A stretch of DNA of 64,000 nucleotides, taken from NCBI RefSeq assembly GCF_900605015.1, contig NZ_LR027573.1, forward strand, positions 924,727 to 988,726, written 5' to 3'. This document shows, one piece after another, positions 9,236 to 18,031 of the stretch. The position numbers were made by a program, and so were the translations under genes. This stretch comes from Olsenella sp. Marseille-P4559 (GTDB lineage: Bacteria > Actinomycetota > Coriobacteriia > Coriobacteriales > Atopobiaceae). Within the stretch, counting starts at the first letter, position 1. Each line of letters begins with the position of its first letter. The notes below the pieces were generated by a model. That model saw nothing but the letters and a program-made list of their open reading frames with translations, had not been told where the DNA came from and made no database searches.

Positions 9236-10087
9236 ATGATTACCAGAAGGAGCTTCATTGGCACCAGCTTTGCCGTTCTCGCCGCAACCGGTCTTGCCGC
9301 CTGCGGCAACTCAGCGTCGAGCAGCAGCTCTGGCTCGAGCAACGGCTCTGCGGCAACCAAGACCCTGACCGTCGCCGCCTCGCCCTCTCCCCACGCGGAG
9401 ATCCTCAACAACTTTGCGGCACCCAAGCTCAAGGAGCAGGGCATCGACCTTCAGACCAAGGAGTACACGGACTACATCATCCCCAACCAGGTGACCACTT
9501 CCGGCGAGGTTGACGCCAACTACTTCCAGCACATCAACTATCTCAACAACTACAACGAGGAGAACGGCACCGACCTCGTAGGCGTGGCCGCCATCCACTA
9601 CGAGCCGTTCGGCATCTATGCCGGCAAGTCCTCCGACCTTGCAGGCATTGCCGACGGTGCACAGATCGCCGTTCCCAACGATCCCACCAACGAGGGTCGC
9701 GCGCTCCTTCTCCTCCAGCAGGAGAACCTCATCACGCTCAAGGACCCCAATAACCTCGAGGCCACCCCGGTCGACATCGCCGATAACCCCCACAACCTGC
9801 AGTTTGTTGAGGTCGAGGCCGCCGCTGTCCCGCGCCAGCTCCAAGACGTCGACTTCGCCGTCATCAACGGCAACTACGCCATCGAGGCCGGCTTCCACGT
9901 GAAGGATGCCGTCGCGGTGGAGTCAAAGGACGGCAAGGCCGTCGAGCAGTACGCCAACTACATCGTGACCACGCCCGAGAAGAAGGACGACGACCGCATC
10001 GCCGCGCTGGTCAGCGTCCTCACGAGTGACGACTTCAAGCAGTACCTCTCCGACACCTACGGCCAGGACGTTCTTCCCGCGTTCTAA
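9236..10087 (+). CDS. metQ: MetQ-type substrate-binding lipoprotein
   Basis: NlpA/MetQ-family lipoprotein that captures methionine outside the cell and delivers it to MetNI. The N-terminus MITRRSFIGTSF carries a twin-arginine-like signal followed by lipobox LAAC (Cys23) and a Ser-rich spacer. The mature part has the family segments VAASPSPHAEIL, KEYTDYIIPNQ and ANYFQHINYLNNY. ATG 9236 is preferred over upstream in-frame codons because an AAAGGA site precedes it and the signal peptide starts there. It is third in the operon, 57 bases after metI, and is followed by a terminator. Confidence 0.92.
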   Translation: MITRRSFIGTSFAVLAATGLAACGNSASSSSSGSSNGSAATKTLTVAASPSPHAEILNNFAAPKLKEQGIDLQTKEYTDYIIPNQVTTSGEVDANYFQHINYLNNYNEENGTDLVGVAAIHYEPFGIYAGKSSDLAGIADGAQIAVPNDPTNEGRALLLLQQENLITLKDPNNLEATPVDIADNPHNLQFVEVEAAAVPRQLQDVDFAVINGNYAIEAGFHVKDAVAVESKDGKAVEQYANYIVTTPEKKDDDRIAALVSVLTSDDFKQYLSDTYGQDVLPAF

Positions 10088-10121
10088 TGGCGTAGGCAGG
10101 CTCCCTGCCAACCCATCGCTG

Positions 10122-10157
10122 ATGCCCCGGTGCGGCGAGCCCGCTCCGGGGCATTTT
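10122..10157 (+). terminator. Terminator of the metNIQ operon
   Basis: ATGCCCCGG (10122-10130) pairs with CCGGGGCAT (10146-10154), followed by TTTT. It lies 35 bases after the metQ stop. The 250 bases between this hairpin and the next one at 10405 hold nothing I recognise. Confidence 0.85.
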
Positions 10158-10404
10158 CTATGTCCATGGCCAGCATTCTTGCGGCCAAAGGGGATAGGCC
10201 CACCCCACCCCAATAGACCGATGGCCACCGCCTCCCAGGAAAAGTGCGCACGAATTCAATCTAGGAACGCCCAATCCAGCGGTTTCCCAAGAGCGAGGTA
10301 CGCGCCAATCGAATTCGTGTTCACTTTTCGGGCGAGAGGCCCAAGGCCCATGCGTCGGTACGGGATCTGGCCACGGGATTCGAGTCTCCGCCTCATACAA
10401 GAAC

Positions 10405-10430
10405 GGCCCGCCCCCAACCGGGAGCGGGCC
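10405..10430 (-). terminator. Possible terminator of the second GH3 gene
   Basis: GGCCCGC (10405-10411) and GCGGGCC (10424-10430) form a stem downstream of the GH3 stop codon on the minus strand. The following minus-strand bases are only moderately T-rich. Confidence 0.55.
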
Positions 10431-10467
10431 ACAGGCCGTACGCGGTTACGCGAGGAGAACTTCCGCG

Positions 10468-13419
10468 CTACTTCTCGTCAGACGCCTTCTTGTCGCCCTT
10501 CTTGACCTCGGGGACGTCCACAGCGTCGCCGTCCGTTTCCTCGGCACCCATGAGCTTGTGGTTCTTCACAGCCTTGTAGCCAAAGAACGCCGCCAGTGCC
10601 ACGAGCGCAGCCGAGCCTCCCCAGACGCCATACTGCCAGGGCGCCACGCCGTAGGTGATCTTGGAGCCGGGAACCATGCCGTTCATGGCATTGGAATTGG
10701 CAACGGTGTAGAGCACGCGGTGCATGGACTCGCGCATCTGGTTGACGACCGTCGCGGTGTTGGTGCCCTCGTACTCGCCGGTCATGGCCGAGTACGTAAG
10801 CTGAAGGTCGGTACCAGCATAGATAGCCTGGTTCTTGTCCATGTAGTCGTACAGTTCAAAGTCCGTGATGACCATGCCCTTGAAGCCCCACTCGTCACGC
10901 AGGACCTCGGTGCACAGGCTCTTACGACCGCCGGCCCACTCCGCGCCAACGTAGTTGAAGGAGCTCATCACGCCGGTGCAGCCGGGCATGGTCTTGGTCG
11001 AGACGGTGCCCTTGTCGTCCGAGATGTACTTCATCTCGTACGTGGCCTCCTTGATGGTGGTCTCGAACGGACGCAGGTATATCTCGCGCGCAACCTGCTC
11101 GGTTGCCCAGGTGCAGACGTGCTGCACACGGTAGGACTCCTGGTCGTTCATCGCGAAGTGCTTGATGTAGGCGTAGCAGCCATTCTCGGCAGCGCCGCTC
11201 ACCACTGCCGCGCCGATCTTGCCGGCAAGCAACGGGTCCTCGGAGTAGTACTCGAAGTTGCGGCCCGCGAAGGGCGAGCGATGCATGTTCATAGCCGGTG
11301 CGTACCAACCGTTACAGGAAGACGCGAGAGCCTCCTGGCCGATCATCTGGCCCATCTGGCGCATGAGCCCCACGTTCCAGGTCTGGGCCATGACGACCTC
11401 GGAGCAGTAGGAGCAGTTGCCCGTAGGGCCCGTGAGGGAGGTGAAGCCGGCAGGGCCATCGGGATCAACCGTGGCAGGCTTGCCCACGGACTCGATCTGG
11501 GGCGTGTTGTAGGCGTCATCGTTCAGACAGGTTGCCATGTCCTCAACGGAGAGCTGGTCGAGAATGTCATCCCATGCCTCGGAATCGTAGTCCTCGCCGC
11601 GCATGTCGATGAGCTGCAGGCCGTTGTCTGCACCAGTCGTGGGCATCTGGGCCGAGGGGTCCTCGTAGTCCTCGAGCTTCCACTCCACCAGCTCGACGCC
11701 GCAATCCGCAGCGCTCTTGTCGGTCGCTTCCTCGGGGAACGTGCCCTTGAAGTCCGAGCGGGACATGGTCTTGACGTTCTTCTCCATGTACTGGGTCATG
11801 TCGTCGAACTTGTTGGATATCGCGGCCTCGGTTGCCGAGTCGGTGGTGTACTTCTTGGCGTCCAGCGTGACGGTCTTCTCATCCACAACGGTGTGGGAGT
11901 CCGTGCGCAGGCTGATCACGTAGTCGCCGGCATCGAGCACGTACGCCTGGTCGTCAGAGCTGTACGACGCCATGTCACGCACGGGGAACTCCACGGCGAC
12001 CGAGACGCTTGCGCCGGGGTCGAAAAGGTCAGTCTTGGCAAAGCCGCCGAGGACAACGGCGGGCTTCTCCAGTCCGCCCTTCGTATACGGCGCGGAGTAG
12101 TACACCTCAACAACGTCCTTGCCGGCAACGGAGCCCGTGTTGGAAACCGTGACCTGTACCTTTACCTGGTCGTTGTCCGTGCTCACGGAGTCGAGCACCT
12201 GCGAGAAGGTCGTGTACGAGAGGCCATAGCCAAACGGGAAGACGACGGCGCTGCCGTAGTCGAAGCTGGAGTAGTTGCCCGCCTCGGCCTCGATGGCAGC
12301 GGTCTCGTAGTAGCGATAGCCGTAGTAGAGGCCCTCGGCGTACTCGACGAAGTACGCGTTGCCCGTAGACTTCTCGGGATAGTAGTTCTCGACGTCCGTA
12401 TAGCGCTTGCCGCCAAAGTTCTTGAACGTCGGGTCAGCCGTGAAGTCTGCAGCCCAGATGTCAGTGGTCCTACCGGAGGGGTTCACGGTGCCAGCAAGCA
12501 CCTGGCCCACAGCAGCGGCACCGGTGGCACCGATGGAGCCGACCTCGAGGATGGCATCGACCTCGTACTCGCCGCTCATCAGCGGGCCCAGCTCCATGGA
12601 GGTGGAGAGGTTGAGAATCGCGATCACCTTGGTGCAGGCGGCCTTTGCGGCGGCGATGACACTCTTCTCCTCGACGGTGAGCTCAAGCTCGTGCTGGCCG
12701 TCGACGTAGTTGGCTGTCTCGCTGTTGGCTTTGAAGTTCTCCGAGACGCCGGAGTCAACGTCACCCTTGAGGTCGCGGGAGAGGTCGCCGCCCTCGCCGC
12801 CGCCACGACCAATGAAGACCAGGCCAACAGTACCATTGATGGACGCCTGGGCGTCGGAGCTGTAGTCCGACCAAGGAATCTCACCAATGTAGTAGGTGGC
12901 CGTGGACTGGTTGTCCATGGTGATGTTGGCCTTGTCGTAGTTGGAGTAGTTGTCGTTGATCCAGTTGTAGGCAGTGTCGTTGATGGTGAAGCCCGCTTGG
13001 CTGATGCCCTGGTGGAAGTTGATGCACGACGATGCGTCAACGGTACCGGAGCCCGAGCCGCCATAGATGGGGTCGGCTGCGGTGCGGCCGAGCATGCTCA
13101 CGGTATTGGAAGTAGAGAGCGGCAGCGCGTCGTTGTCGTTCTTCATGAGGACGATGCCCTCGCCCTCGATGATGGTGACCAGCTCATTCGCCGCCTCGGT
13201 CGCCTGGTTGCGGCCACGGTAGTTTGCGGTGTAGTACTCGGCGTCCCAGTCCTCGGACCCGGCGACCTTCTCGACCGTTGCGGGACGCCCACCCACGTAG
13301 TGGTCGAGCAGCGAGCTGAACTTGTTCGCCGCGACGTTTGCGGCAGCGGTGACGCCCAGCAGGCCAACCGATGCGATGGTCGAGCCGATGAACTTCCTTC
13401 TCGTAGTGTTCTTAGCCAT
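10468..13419 (-). CDS. Membrane-anchored GH3 beta-glucosidase with swapped domains
   Basis: A 983-residue paralogue of the broken gene at 2419-5214. Layout: N-terminal signal/anchor (KNTTRRKFIGSTIASVGLLG, with a twin-arginine-like RRKF), the GH3 C-terminal sandwich domain (NPSGRTTDIW), a fibronectin-like domain (PFGYGLSYTTF), the TIM-barrel with predicted nucleophile Asp in GMVITDFE, then a C-terminal helix (WGGSAALVALAAFFGY) and a charged Lys/Asp/Glu-rich tail. This inverted order is known in a GH3 subgroup. The likely role is cleavage of beta-glucosides or oligosaccharides at the cell surface. ATG 13419 follows an AAGGGG site; a farther upstream in-frame ATG lacks one and would spoil the signal. 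It feeds naturally into the PTS/GH1 operon at 15.7-19.4 kb. Confidence 0.9.
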   Translation of the reverse strand: MAKNTTRRKFIGSTIASVGLLGVTAAANVAANKFSSLLDHYVGGRPATVEKVAGSEDWDAEYYTANYRGRNQATEAANELVTIIEGEGIVLMKNDNDALPLSTSNTVSMLGRTAADPIYGGSGSGTVDASSCINFHQGISQAGFTINDTAYNWINDNYSNYDKANITMDNQSTATYYIGEIPWSDYSSDAQASINGTVGLVFIGRGGGEGGDLSRDLKGDVDSGVSENFKANSETANYVDGQHELELTVEEKSVIAAAKAACTKVIAILNLSTSMELGPLMSGEYEVDAILEVGSIGATGAAAVGQVLAGTVNPSGRTTDIWAADFTADPTFKNFGGKRYTDVENYYPEKSTGNAYFVEYAEGLYYGYRYYETAAIEAEAGNYSSFDYGSAVVFPFGYGLSYTTFSQVLDSVSTDNDQVKVQVTVSNTGSVAGKDVVEVYYSAPYTKGGLEKPAVVLGGFAKTDLFDPGASVSVAVEFPVRDMASYSSDDQAYVLDAGDYVISLRTDSHTVVDEKTVTLDAKKYTTDSATEAAISNKFDDMTQYMEKNVKTMSRSDFKGTFPEEATDKSAADCGVELVEWKLEDYEDPSAQMPTTGADNGLQLIDMRGEDYDSEAWDDILDQLSVEDMATCLNDDAYNTPQIESVGKPATVDPDGPAGFTSLTGPTGNCSYCSEVVMAQTWNVGLMRQMGQMIGQEALASSCNGWYAPAMNMHRSPFAGRNFEYYSEDPLLAGKIGAAVVSGAAENGCYAYIKHFAMNDQESYRVQHVCTWATEQVAREIYLRPFETTIKEATYEMKYISDDKGTVSTKTMPGCTGVMSSFNYVGAEWAGGRKSLCTEVLRDEWGFKGMVITDFELYDYMDKNQAIYAGTDLQLTYSAMTGEYEGTNTATVVNQMRESMHRVLYTVANSNAMNGMVPGSKITYGVAPWQYGVWGGSAALVALAAFFGYKAVKNHKLMGAEETDGDAVDVPEVKKGDKKASDEK

Positions 13420-13543
13420 TCCCACTCCCCTTACGTTCCCTCCGGCGCGATGGCCGCTTGTTCGACGATAAGGGTAGACAGCGGGCAAGGGCGGCACCCG
13501 ATGGGGTCGCATCTGGTTAGATATGCGTCGCAAACTGCAACCG

Positions 13544-13771
13544 CTAAGCAGCAGCGGTGCTTTGGTCTATCTCAAACTCCGTACCAATAACCTCGCTGGC
13601 CTTGGAGCGAATCCACTCGCCTGGATTTTCAACATCTACAAGCAGCTCGTTTGCCGATGCCATGTCATCGGTGTAGTCGTGCGCGAGGTAGACCGTGTCA
13701 ACGTTGCCCTCCGCATGCTCGATGAGCGTGTGCCACGCCACGTTCTCTATACCAACCCCCCTGAAATTCAC
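13544..13771 (-). pseudogene. Short unidentified fragment, possibly the C-terminus of a lost gene
   Basis: A 75-codon minus-strand frame (GTG start at 13771, no ribosome site) encodes a normal-looking acidic protein segment (VAWHTLIEHAEGNVDTVYLA, then SANELLVDVENPGEWI). The composition is protein-like, unlike neighbouring frames, but I do not recognise the family. It ends just before the promoter region of the GH3 gene. It is best read as the remnant of a larger gene whose 5' part is gone. Confidence 0.35.
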
Positions 13772-13898
13772 CTGATGTCAACTGTTGGCTTGTGCTGTAG
13801 CGTTTGTGCTGGCGCCGCCACCGGGCTCCCCGTCACCGGAGCCGTTGAGACATCTTCGAGCACGCAACAGCGTCCAGAGCCCGGCGGAGTCCGAAGCC

Positions 13899-14022
13899 GC
13901 CTCCTTGGCTCCCGGCGGATGCGGGCGGCTGCCAATGGGATCGCCGCACAAAAATGGGGCCTAGCTTCGGCGCCAGGCCCCTTGCGGGATGCATCCGGAA
14001 GGAACGGGAGGGGAGCCGGATG
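13899..14022. repeat. Cluster of three strong hairpins in a gene-poor region
   Basis: Three consecutive stems: AGCCGCC..GGCGGCT (13899-~13933), GGGGCCT..AGGCCCC (13956-13982) and GCATCCGG..CCGGATGC (13989-14022). On the minus strand the middle stem is followed by ATTTTTG and could terminate a minus-strand transcript. The surrounding 13772-14316 holds no convincing gene. The function is unknown. Confidence 0.5.
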
Positions 14023-14316
14023 CCGCAGTGGCGCTAATGGGATATGGGAGAAGCGCCGCCACAACCTGAGAATAGGACCCACCAAACTCAGGCGAGGCCT
14101 TTGGGCACAGGCTGCTCCCCAGATGGCACGAATGGCATCCCGACCTTTCCGACTGACCAAAATCATGGCCTCGCCACCAAGTGGCAGGGTCCCTCGACAT
14201 CCGTCCTCCATAGAGAGTGGGCCATGTTCCCTCACGCACATCTCGTACTACAACATGCTATTGATGCCGTCTGCGGGACGTTGCTTTCGAGGGTCACGCT
14301 TGCTTTTCGACGGTGA

Positions 14317-14574
14317 CAGCATATTGGGCGAGTCTTTGGGGAGCTCTATGACCCAAATGGTAGGAACGAGACTGTTGGCGTACGACCCAGAGCGAAGCTG
14401 GCCAGAGAAGTGCTGAAGCGTCTGCCCGATTACACCACGCAGGAACTGCCGGCAGGACACCCGCCCATCACGGAACACACCAATAGGCACAAACTACATC
14501 TTGACATTGCCAGCCGGCAGCAGGGCGCACCAAAGTCGGCCCCCACGTCCATGACGCGGGATTTCGACGTTTAG
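14317..14574 (+). pseudogene. Unidentified gene remnant before DedA
   Basis: An open stretch without a start codon, directly after an in-frame TGA at 14314, encodes protein-like sequence (GRVFGELYDPNGRNETVG, then LAREVLKRLPDYTTQELPAG) to a TAG at 14572-14574. It looks like the tail of a decayed gene, possibly a transposase, but I cannot name it. Confidence 0.25.
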
Positions 14575-14647
14575 ACATGCGTAAACGTCCGAGAAGCGCG
14601 GCGACCGTCGACCCCGCAAGCGCCCGCCTCCCGCCGCCATCCGCGCC

Positions 14648-15307
14648 CTACTCCGCGTCGGCAACCTTCTTGGCGCCCATGCGAGCGCGAATCGCCCCGG
14701 CGACCGCCGGAATCACGGACACCAGGATAATCCCCACAACCACAAGCTCGAAGTGCTCCTGCACTGCGGGGATGCCGCCGAAAAAGTACCCCAGCAGCGT
14801 GAACAGCGTGGACCACGTGATTCCGCCCAGCACGTTGAAGATGACGAAGTTGCGCCAGTGCATGCCACCCATGCCGGCGATAAACGGCACGAACGTGCGA
14901 ATGAACGGGAAGAAGCGCCCCAGGAAGATGGCGAGGTGGCCCCACCTCTCCAGGAACTTCTCGCTCTTCTCCATGCGTTCGGACGTCATGGCCTTGACCT
15001 TGCCAGAGGCCACGATTCGCGTGCCAAAAAAGTGGCCAATCATGAAGTTGCACTGGTCACCCAGGATGGCGGCCGCCCACGCTACGCCGAGAAGCGCAAA
15101 GATGTTGAACCCCCCGCCCTGTGCGAAGAACCCGGACGCAAACAGCAGCGAGTCGCCCGGCAGAAACGGGAAGAACACCACGCCCGTCTCGATGAAGATG
15201 ATGAGAAAAACGAAGCCATACGCGGTGAGGGGGCCAGCCGCAATCCAGCCAGCGATAGCCGCGCGCGGATCGCGGAGTAGGTTAATGATGAAGTCAACGA
15301 ATCCCAT
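14648..15307 (-). CDS. DedA-family membrane protein
   Basis: A 219-residue SNARE-associated/DedA protein, a family now linked to polyprenyl-phosphate or lipid flipping and membrane homeostasis. The family core is visible: ETGVVFFPFLPGDSLLFASG, GDQCNFMIGHFFG and GRFFPFIRTFVPFIAGMGG, with about five hydrophobic helices. ATG 15307 follows a GGGAG site; a TTG two codons upstream is possible. It is monocistronic and lies just downstream of the SRP RNA terminator. Confidence 0.9.
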   Translation of the reverse strand: MGFVDFIINLLRDPRAAIAGWIAAGPLTAYGFVFLIIFIETGVVFFPFLPGDSLLFASGFFAQGGGFNIFALLGVAWAAAILGDQCNFMIGHFFGTRIVASGKVKAMTSERMEKSEKFLERWGHLAIFLGRFFPFIRTFVPFIAGMGGMHWRNFVIFNVLGGITWSTLFTLLGYFFGGIPAVQEHFELVVVGIILVSVIPAVAGAIRARMGAKKVADAE

Positions 15308-15354
15308 GGACAAACTCCCAGTTCAAGCAGGGGGCAGGACAAAAATCGGTCTAC

Positions 15355-15395
15355 AAAAAAGCCCCAGCGGCCGTGATGCGCGCGACCCGTGGGGC
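15355..15395 (-). terminator. Terminator of the SRP RNA gene
   Basis: On the minus strand, GCCCCAC..CTGGGGC forms a stem followed by TTTTTT (15355-15360), directly downstream of the SRP RNA. Confidence 0.85.
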
Positions 15396-15402
15396 ATGAC
15401 AG

Positions 15403-15506
15403 CGCGCTCGATGGGAACGGGTGCCCGCCAGAGGCCCCTTATGGCTGCTGCCTCCCGGCCCTGACCAGGTTCGAGGTGTTGCGTCACCCGAACCCATCCA
15501 ACGCGC
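15403..15506 (-). ncRNA. ffs: Signal recognition particle RNA, small bacterial type
   Basis: The minus strand carries the universal SRP domain IV: CTGGTCAGG, GGCAGCAGCCA and the closing stem. The two ends pair over a long distance (GCGCGTTGGATGGG with CCCATCGAGCGCG), giving one long hairpin of about 100 nt like E. coli 4.5S RNA. It binds Ffh and targets membrane proteins to the translocon. A strong terminator follows. Confidence 0.93.
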
Positions 15507-15698
15507 TAGTGAACACTCTACCAAAGAAGCGTCAGCGCTGCCGCTGCGCCACCAAAACGCGACAAAGGCAATACCGCGGGGGCACTGCAGGCCTGGCAGG
15601 CGCACCTGCCCCGACGCCGCAACGGCACAGGAAAGCGTCCGCCGACCGCAAGGCCAACGGGCGCGAGAGGGAGGGCGGTGTAGCCAGGCTCCCCCGGG

Positions 15699-16040
15699 TT
15701 ATTTCTTCTCGGCGAGCCTCTCGTACACGTCGATGAAGTCCTCGGCGATGATGCGGAACGATTCGGCCTGCATGAGCTGGTCCTCCGCATGGACAAGAAT
15801 GAGCGAGAAGGTCACGTTCTTGTTGTCGATGGCAGACTGCTGGAGAAGCGACAGGTGAGCGGTGTGACCCTCGTTAAAGTCCTTGTTGCCGCTCTCGATG
15901 AGCGCCTTCGCGCCCTCGATGTCGCCATCCTTGGCCTTCTGGATGGCCTCAATGTACTGGGACTTTGCCGAGCCCACCGTGGCAATGATCTGGAACGCAG
16001 CCTCCTGCGTGACCTCAAGCCCCTCTTCTTCGGTAGCCAT
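15699..16040 (-). CDS. PTS lactose/cellobiose-type EIIA
   Basis: A 113-residue soluble phosphocarrier of the Lac/Cel PTS family. The all-helical IIA sequence shows the phosphorylation region LVHAEDQLM (His ~84) and the helix FNEGHTAHLSLLQQ. It receives phosphate from HPr and passes it to the IIB at 16096. It is the last gene of a GH1-IIC-IIB-IIA operon on the minus strand. Confidence 0.9.
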   Translation of the reverse strand: MATEEEGLEVTQEAAFQIIATVGSAKSQYIEAIQKAKDGDIEGAKALIESGNKDFNEGHTAHLSLLQQSAIDNKNVTFSLILVHAEDQLMQAESFRIIAEDFIDVYERLAEKK

Positions 16041-16095
16041 TTCGTGCCTTTCTGCGCGAGATGCGCAACGGTCGTTGCAGTGCTGGACGCTGTCC

Positions 16096-16398
16096 CTACT
16101 CGCCCATCAGCTTCATGGCGTCGCCAAGGATCTTCTTGGCGTTCATGCGGCCGTAGTCGGTCATCGCGATGACGGCGACGGGCTTGTCGCCGGCGGCCTC
16201 GACGGCCTCCTTCTTGGCATAGGCAATCTGGGGGCCAAGGAGCAAGACGTCCGCCTCATCGACAAGCTCGAGCGCCTTGTTCAGCGGGTTGGCCTTGATC
16301 TGGACGTCTAGCCCCTGGGCCTGGGCCTCCTTCTGCATCTTCTGAACGAGCAGACTGGTGGACATGCCGGCATTGCAGGCGAGCAGAATGGTCTTCAT
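16096..16398 (-). CDS. PTS lactose/cellobiose-type EIIB
   Basis: A 100-residue IIB subunit with the phosphocysteine loop LLACNAGMSTSLLV (Cys8). It takes phosphate from the IIA and phosphorylates the incoming beta-glucoside on the IIC. It lies between IIC and IIA in the same operon, with gaps of 115 and 55 bases. Confidence 0.92.
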   Translation of the reverse strand: MKTILLACNAGMSTSLLVQKMQKEAQAQGLDVQIKANPLNKALELVDEADVLLLGPQIAYAKKEAVEAAGDKPVAVIAMTDYGRMNAKKILGDAMKLMGE

Positions 16399-16513
16399 GG
16401 CAAATCTCCCTCGTACGTGCCCTTCCGTGTGACCGGTTGGGCGTTTCCCTTTCCCTCTCTTGGTGCAACGGGCGGCCGGGCTGACATCCCGGCCGCCGCA
16501 GAACTATGTGCTC

Positions 16514-17992
16514 CTATGCTGCCTCAATGGCCTCGGCCTCGGCAGCCTGCTTAGCCTGAACGCGCTCAGAAACCTTCATGAACGGCAGGTAGATGGCCAT
16601 GCCGAGCGCAAACTCGATGACCTGCCAGATGACGGCGACCACACCGGCGGAGCCACCGCCCACGGCCAGGAAGCCGGAGATGAAGACCGGGGTGGTCCAA
16701 GGGACCATGACCACGCAGGGCGCAAGGATGCCGGCACAGGTGAGCGCGTAGGTCAGGCCGATGAACAGGTCGGGGACGAGCACGAACGGAATCATCAGGG
16801 GCAGGTTGTACACGACGGGGTAGCCGTAGATGACGGGCTCGTTGATGTTGAAGATGCCAGGGAGCAGGGCGAGCTTTGCGATGTCCTTCGAGGCCTTGTT
16901 CTTGGAGAACAGGAAGGTGTCGGCAAGGAGCATCAGCGTGCAGCCGGAGCCGCCGATGAGGGCAAAGGTGTTGATGATCTGCATGTTCATATAGTGGTCG
17001 GCTGGGATGGCCTCGCCGGCGGCGAACATGGCCATGTTCTCGGTGATGAGGATGGTGAGGATGGGCTCAGCCAGCACGCCAGAGATCGTGGACTGGTGAA
17101 TGCCCAGGCAGAAGAGCAGGTTGGCCAACGTGTAGACCAGGATGATGAACCACGGGCCTGCATTCACAAAGCCCTTGAGAGGAGCGGCGATGCAGGTGTT
17201 GATCAGTGACATGAGGTCGGTCGACCAGATGCCGTGGAGCAGGGCGGCGACAAGGCCAAAGATCGAGAGCGTGATGAGCATGGGGAACATGGTGTTGAAC
17301 GAGTCGGACACCGCGGGCGGGATGCCCTCGCCCAGATTCACACGGAGCCTCTCATTCTGGGAGAGCTTGATGAACACCGTGGTAGCCACGAGGCCGATGA
17401 TGATGGCGCCAAAGAGGCCGTTCGCGCCGGTGTAGGTCTTGGAGAACACGTTGGAGACGGAGCTGGAACTCACCGAGGAGAGCTCATAGCCCTCGGGAAT
17501 CGCGAGGCCGCTCTCGACCTCGTCGCGGCTCACGGCATAGGCGTCGGCGCTCGCATCGGTCGTGCTCTTGTACGTGAGCTCGGTGAAGTCAGAGATGGAA
17601 GCCGCTGCGCTGTTGACGGTTTGCGGCATCATGATGCATAGGGCGGCGATGCCGATGACCACGCATGCGATGGCGTTCTCGAAGCGCTTGTTCTTGGCGA
17701 GGCAGTAGCCCGCGATGCCCGCAAGCACCACCGTTGCCACGTTGAGCGTACCCTGGGTGATGGCGTTTCCCCAGTACTGGGCGGCCGCGAGCGCGTCGCC
17801 GGCAAGGAACAGCGGGAACACGACGTTGTTGATGAGCACCGCGATGCCCGCCAGGATGTAGATTGGCATGACGGTCGCAAAGGCGTCGCGCAGGCTCCTG
17901 AGGTGAACCTGGTTGCCCACCTTTGCAGAGAACTCCGCAAAGCTGTCGAGGAACGACTTCTTCCCATCGTCCTGGACGGTATCTTCTGCCAT
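16514..17992 (-). CDS. PTS lactose/cellobiose-type EIIC permease
   Basis: A 492-residue membrane channel of the Lac/Cel PTS with about ten hydrophobic helices and the family segments FNINEPVIYGYPVVYN (substrate loop) and HQSTISGVLAEP. It imports a beta-glucoside such as cellobiose with concomitant phosphorylation. ATG 17992 follows a GGGAGAG site; a longer start 11 codons upstream lies in the spacer. A hydrophilic Ser-rich insert (GYELSSVSSSSVSNVF) precedes the middle helices and is longer than usual for the family. Confidence 0.92.
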   Translation of the reverse strand: MAEDTVQDDGKKSFLDSFAEFSAKVGNQVHLRSLRDAFATVMPIYILAGIAVLINNVVFPLFLAGDALAAAQYWGNAITQGTLNVATVVLAGIAGYCLAKNKRFENAIACVVIGIAALCIMMPQTVNSAAASISDFTELTYKSTTDASADAYAVSRDEVESGLAIPEGYELSSVSSSSVSNVFSKTYTGANGLFGAIIIGLVATTVFIKLSQNERLRVNLGEGIPPAVSDSFNTMFPMLITLSIFGLVAALLHGIWSTDLMSLINTCIAAPLKGFVNAGPWFIILVYTLANLLFCLGIHQSTISGVLAEPILTILITENMAMFAAGEAIPADHYMNMQIINTFALIGGSGCTLMLLADTFLFSKNKASKDIAKLALLPGIFNINEPVIYGYPVVYNLPLMIPFVLVPDLFIGLTYALTCAGILAPCVVMVPWTTPVFISGFLAVGGGSAGVVAVIWQVIEFALGMAIYLPFMKVSERVQAKQAAEAEAIEAA

Positions 17993-18031
17993 TACTCTCC
18001 CCTTTCCGTTTGGTGTCTCAGCCAAGCAAAG

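Noticed and set aside
10558-13590. A plus-strand open frame of about 1000 codons opposite the second GH3 gene
   Set aside because: It is the antisense shadow of the GH3 coding sequence: Val/Gly/Arg-rich, no domain, no ribosome site. High GC content leaves antisense frames open.
13768-14241. A 157-codon minus-strand gene in the spacer before DedA
   Set aside because: The product is Arg/Pro/Ala-rich low-complexity sequence with no ribosome site; the DNA is better explained by hairpins.
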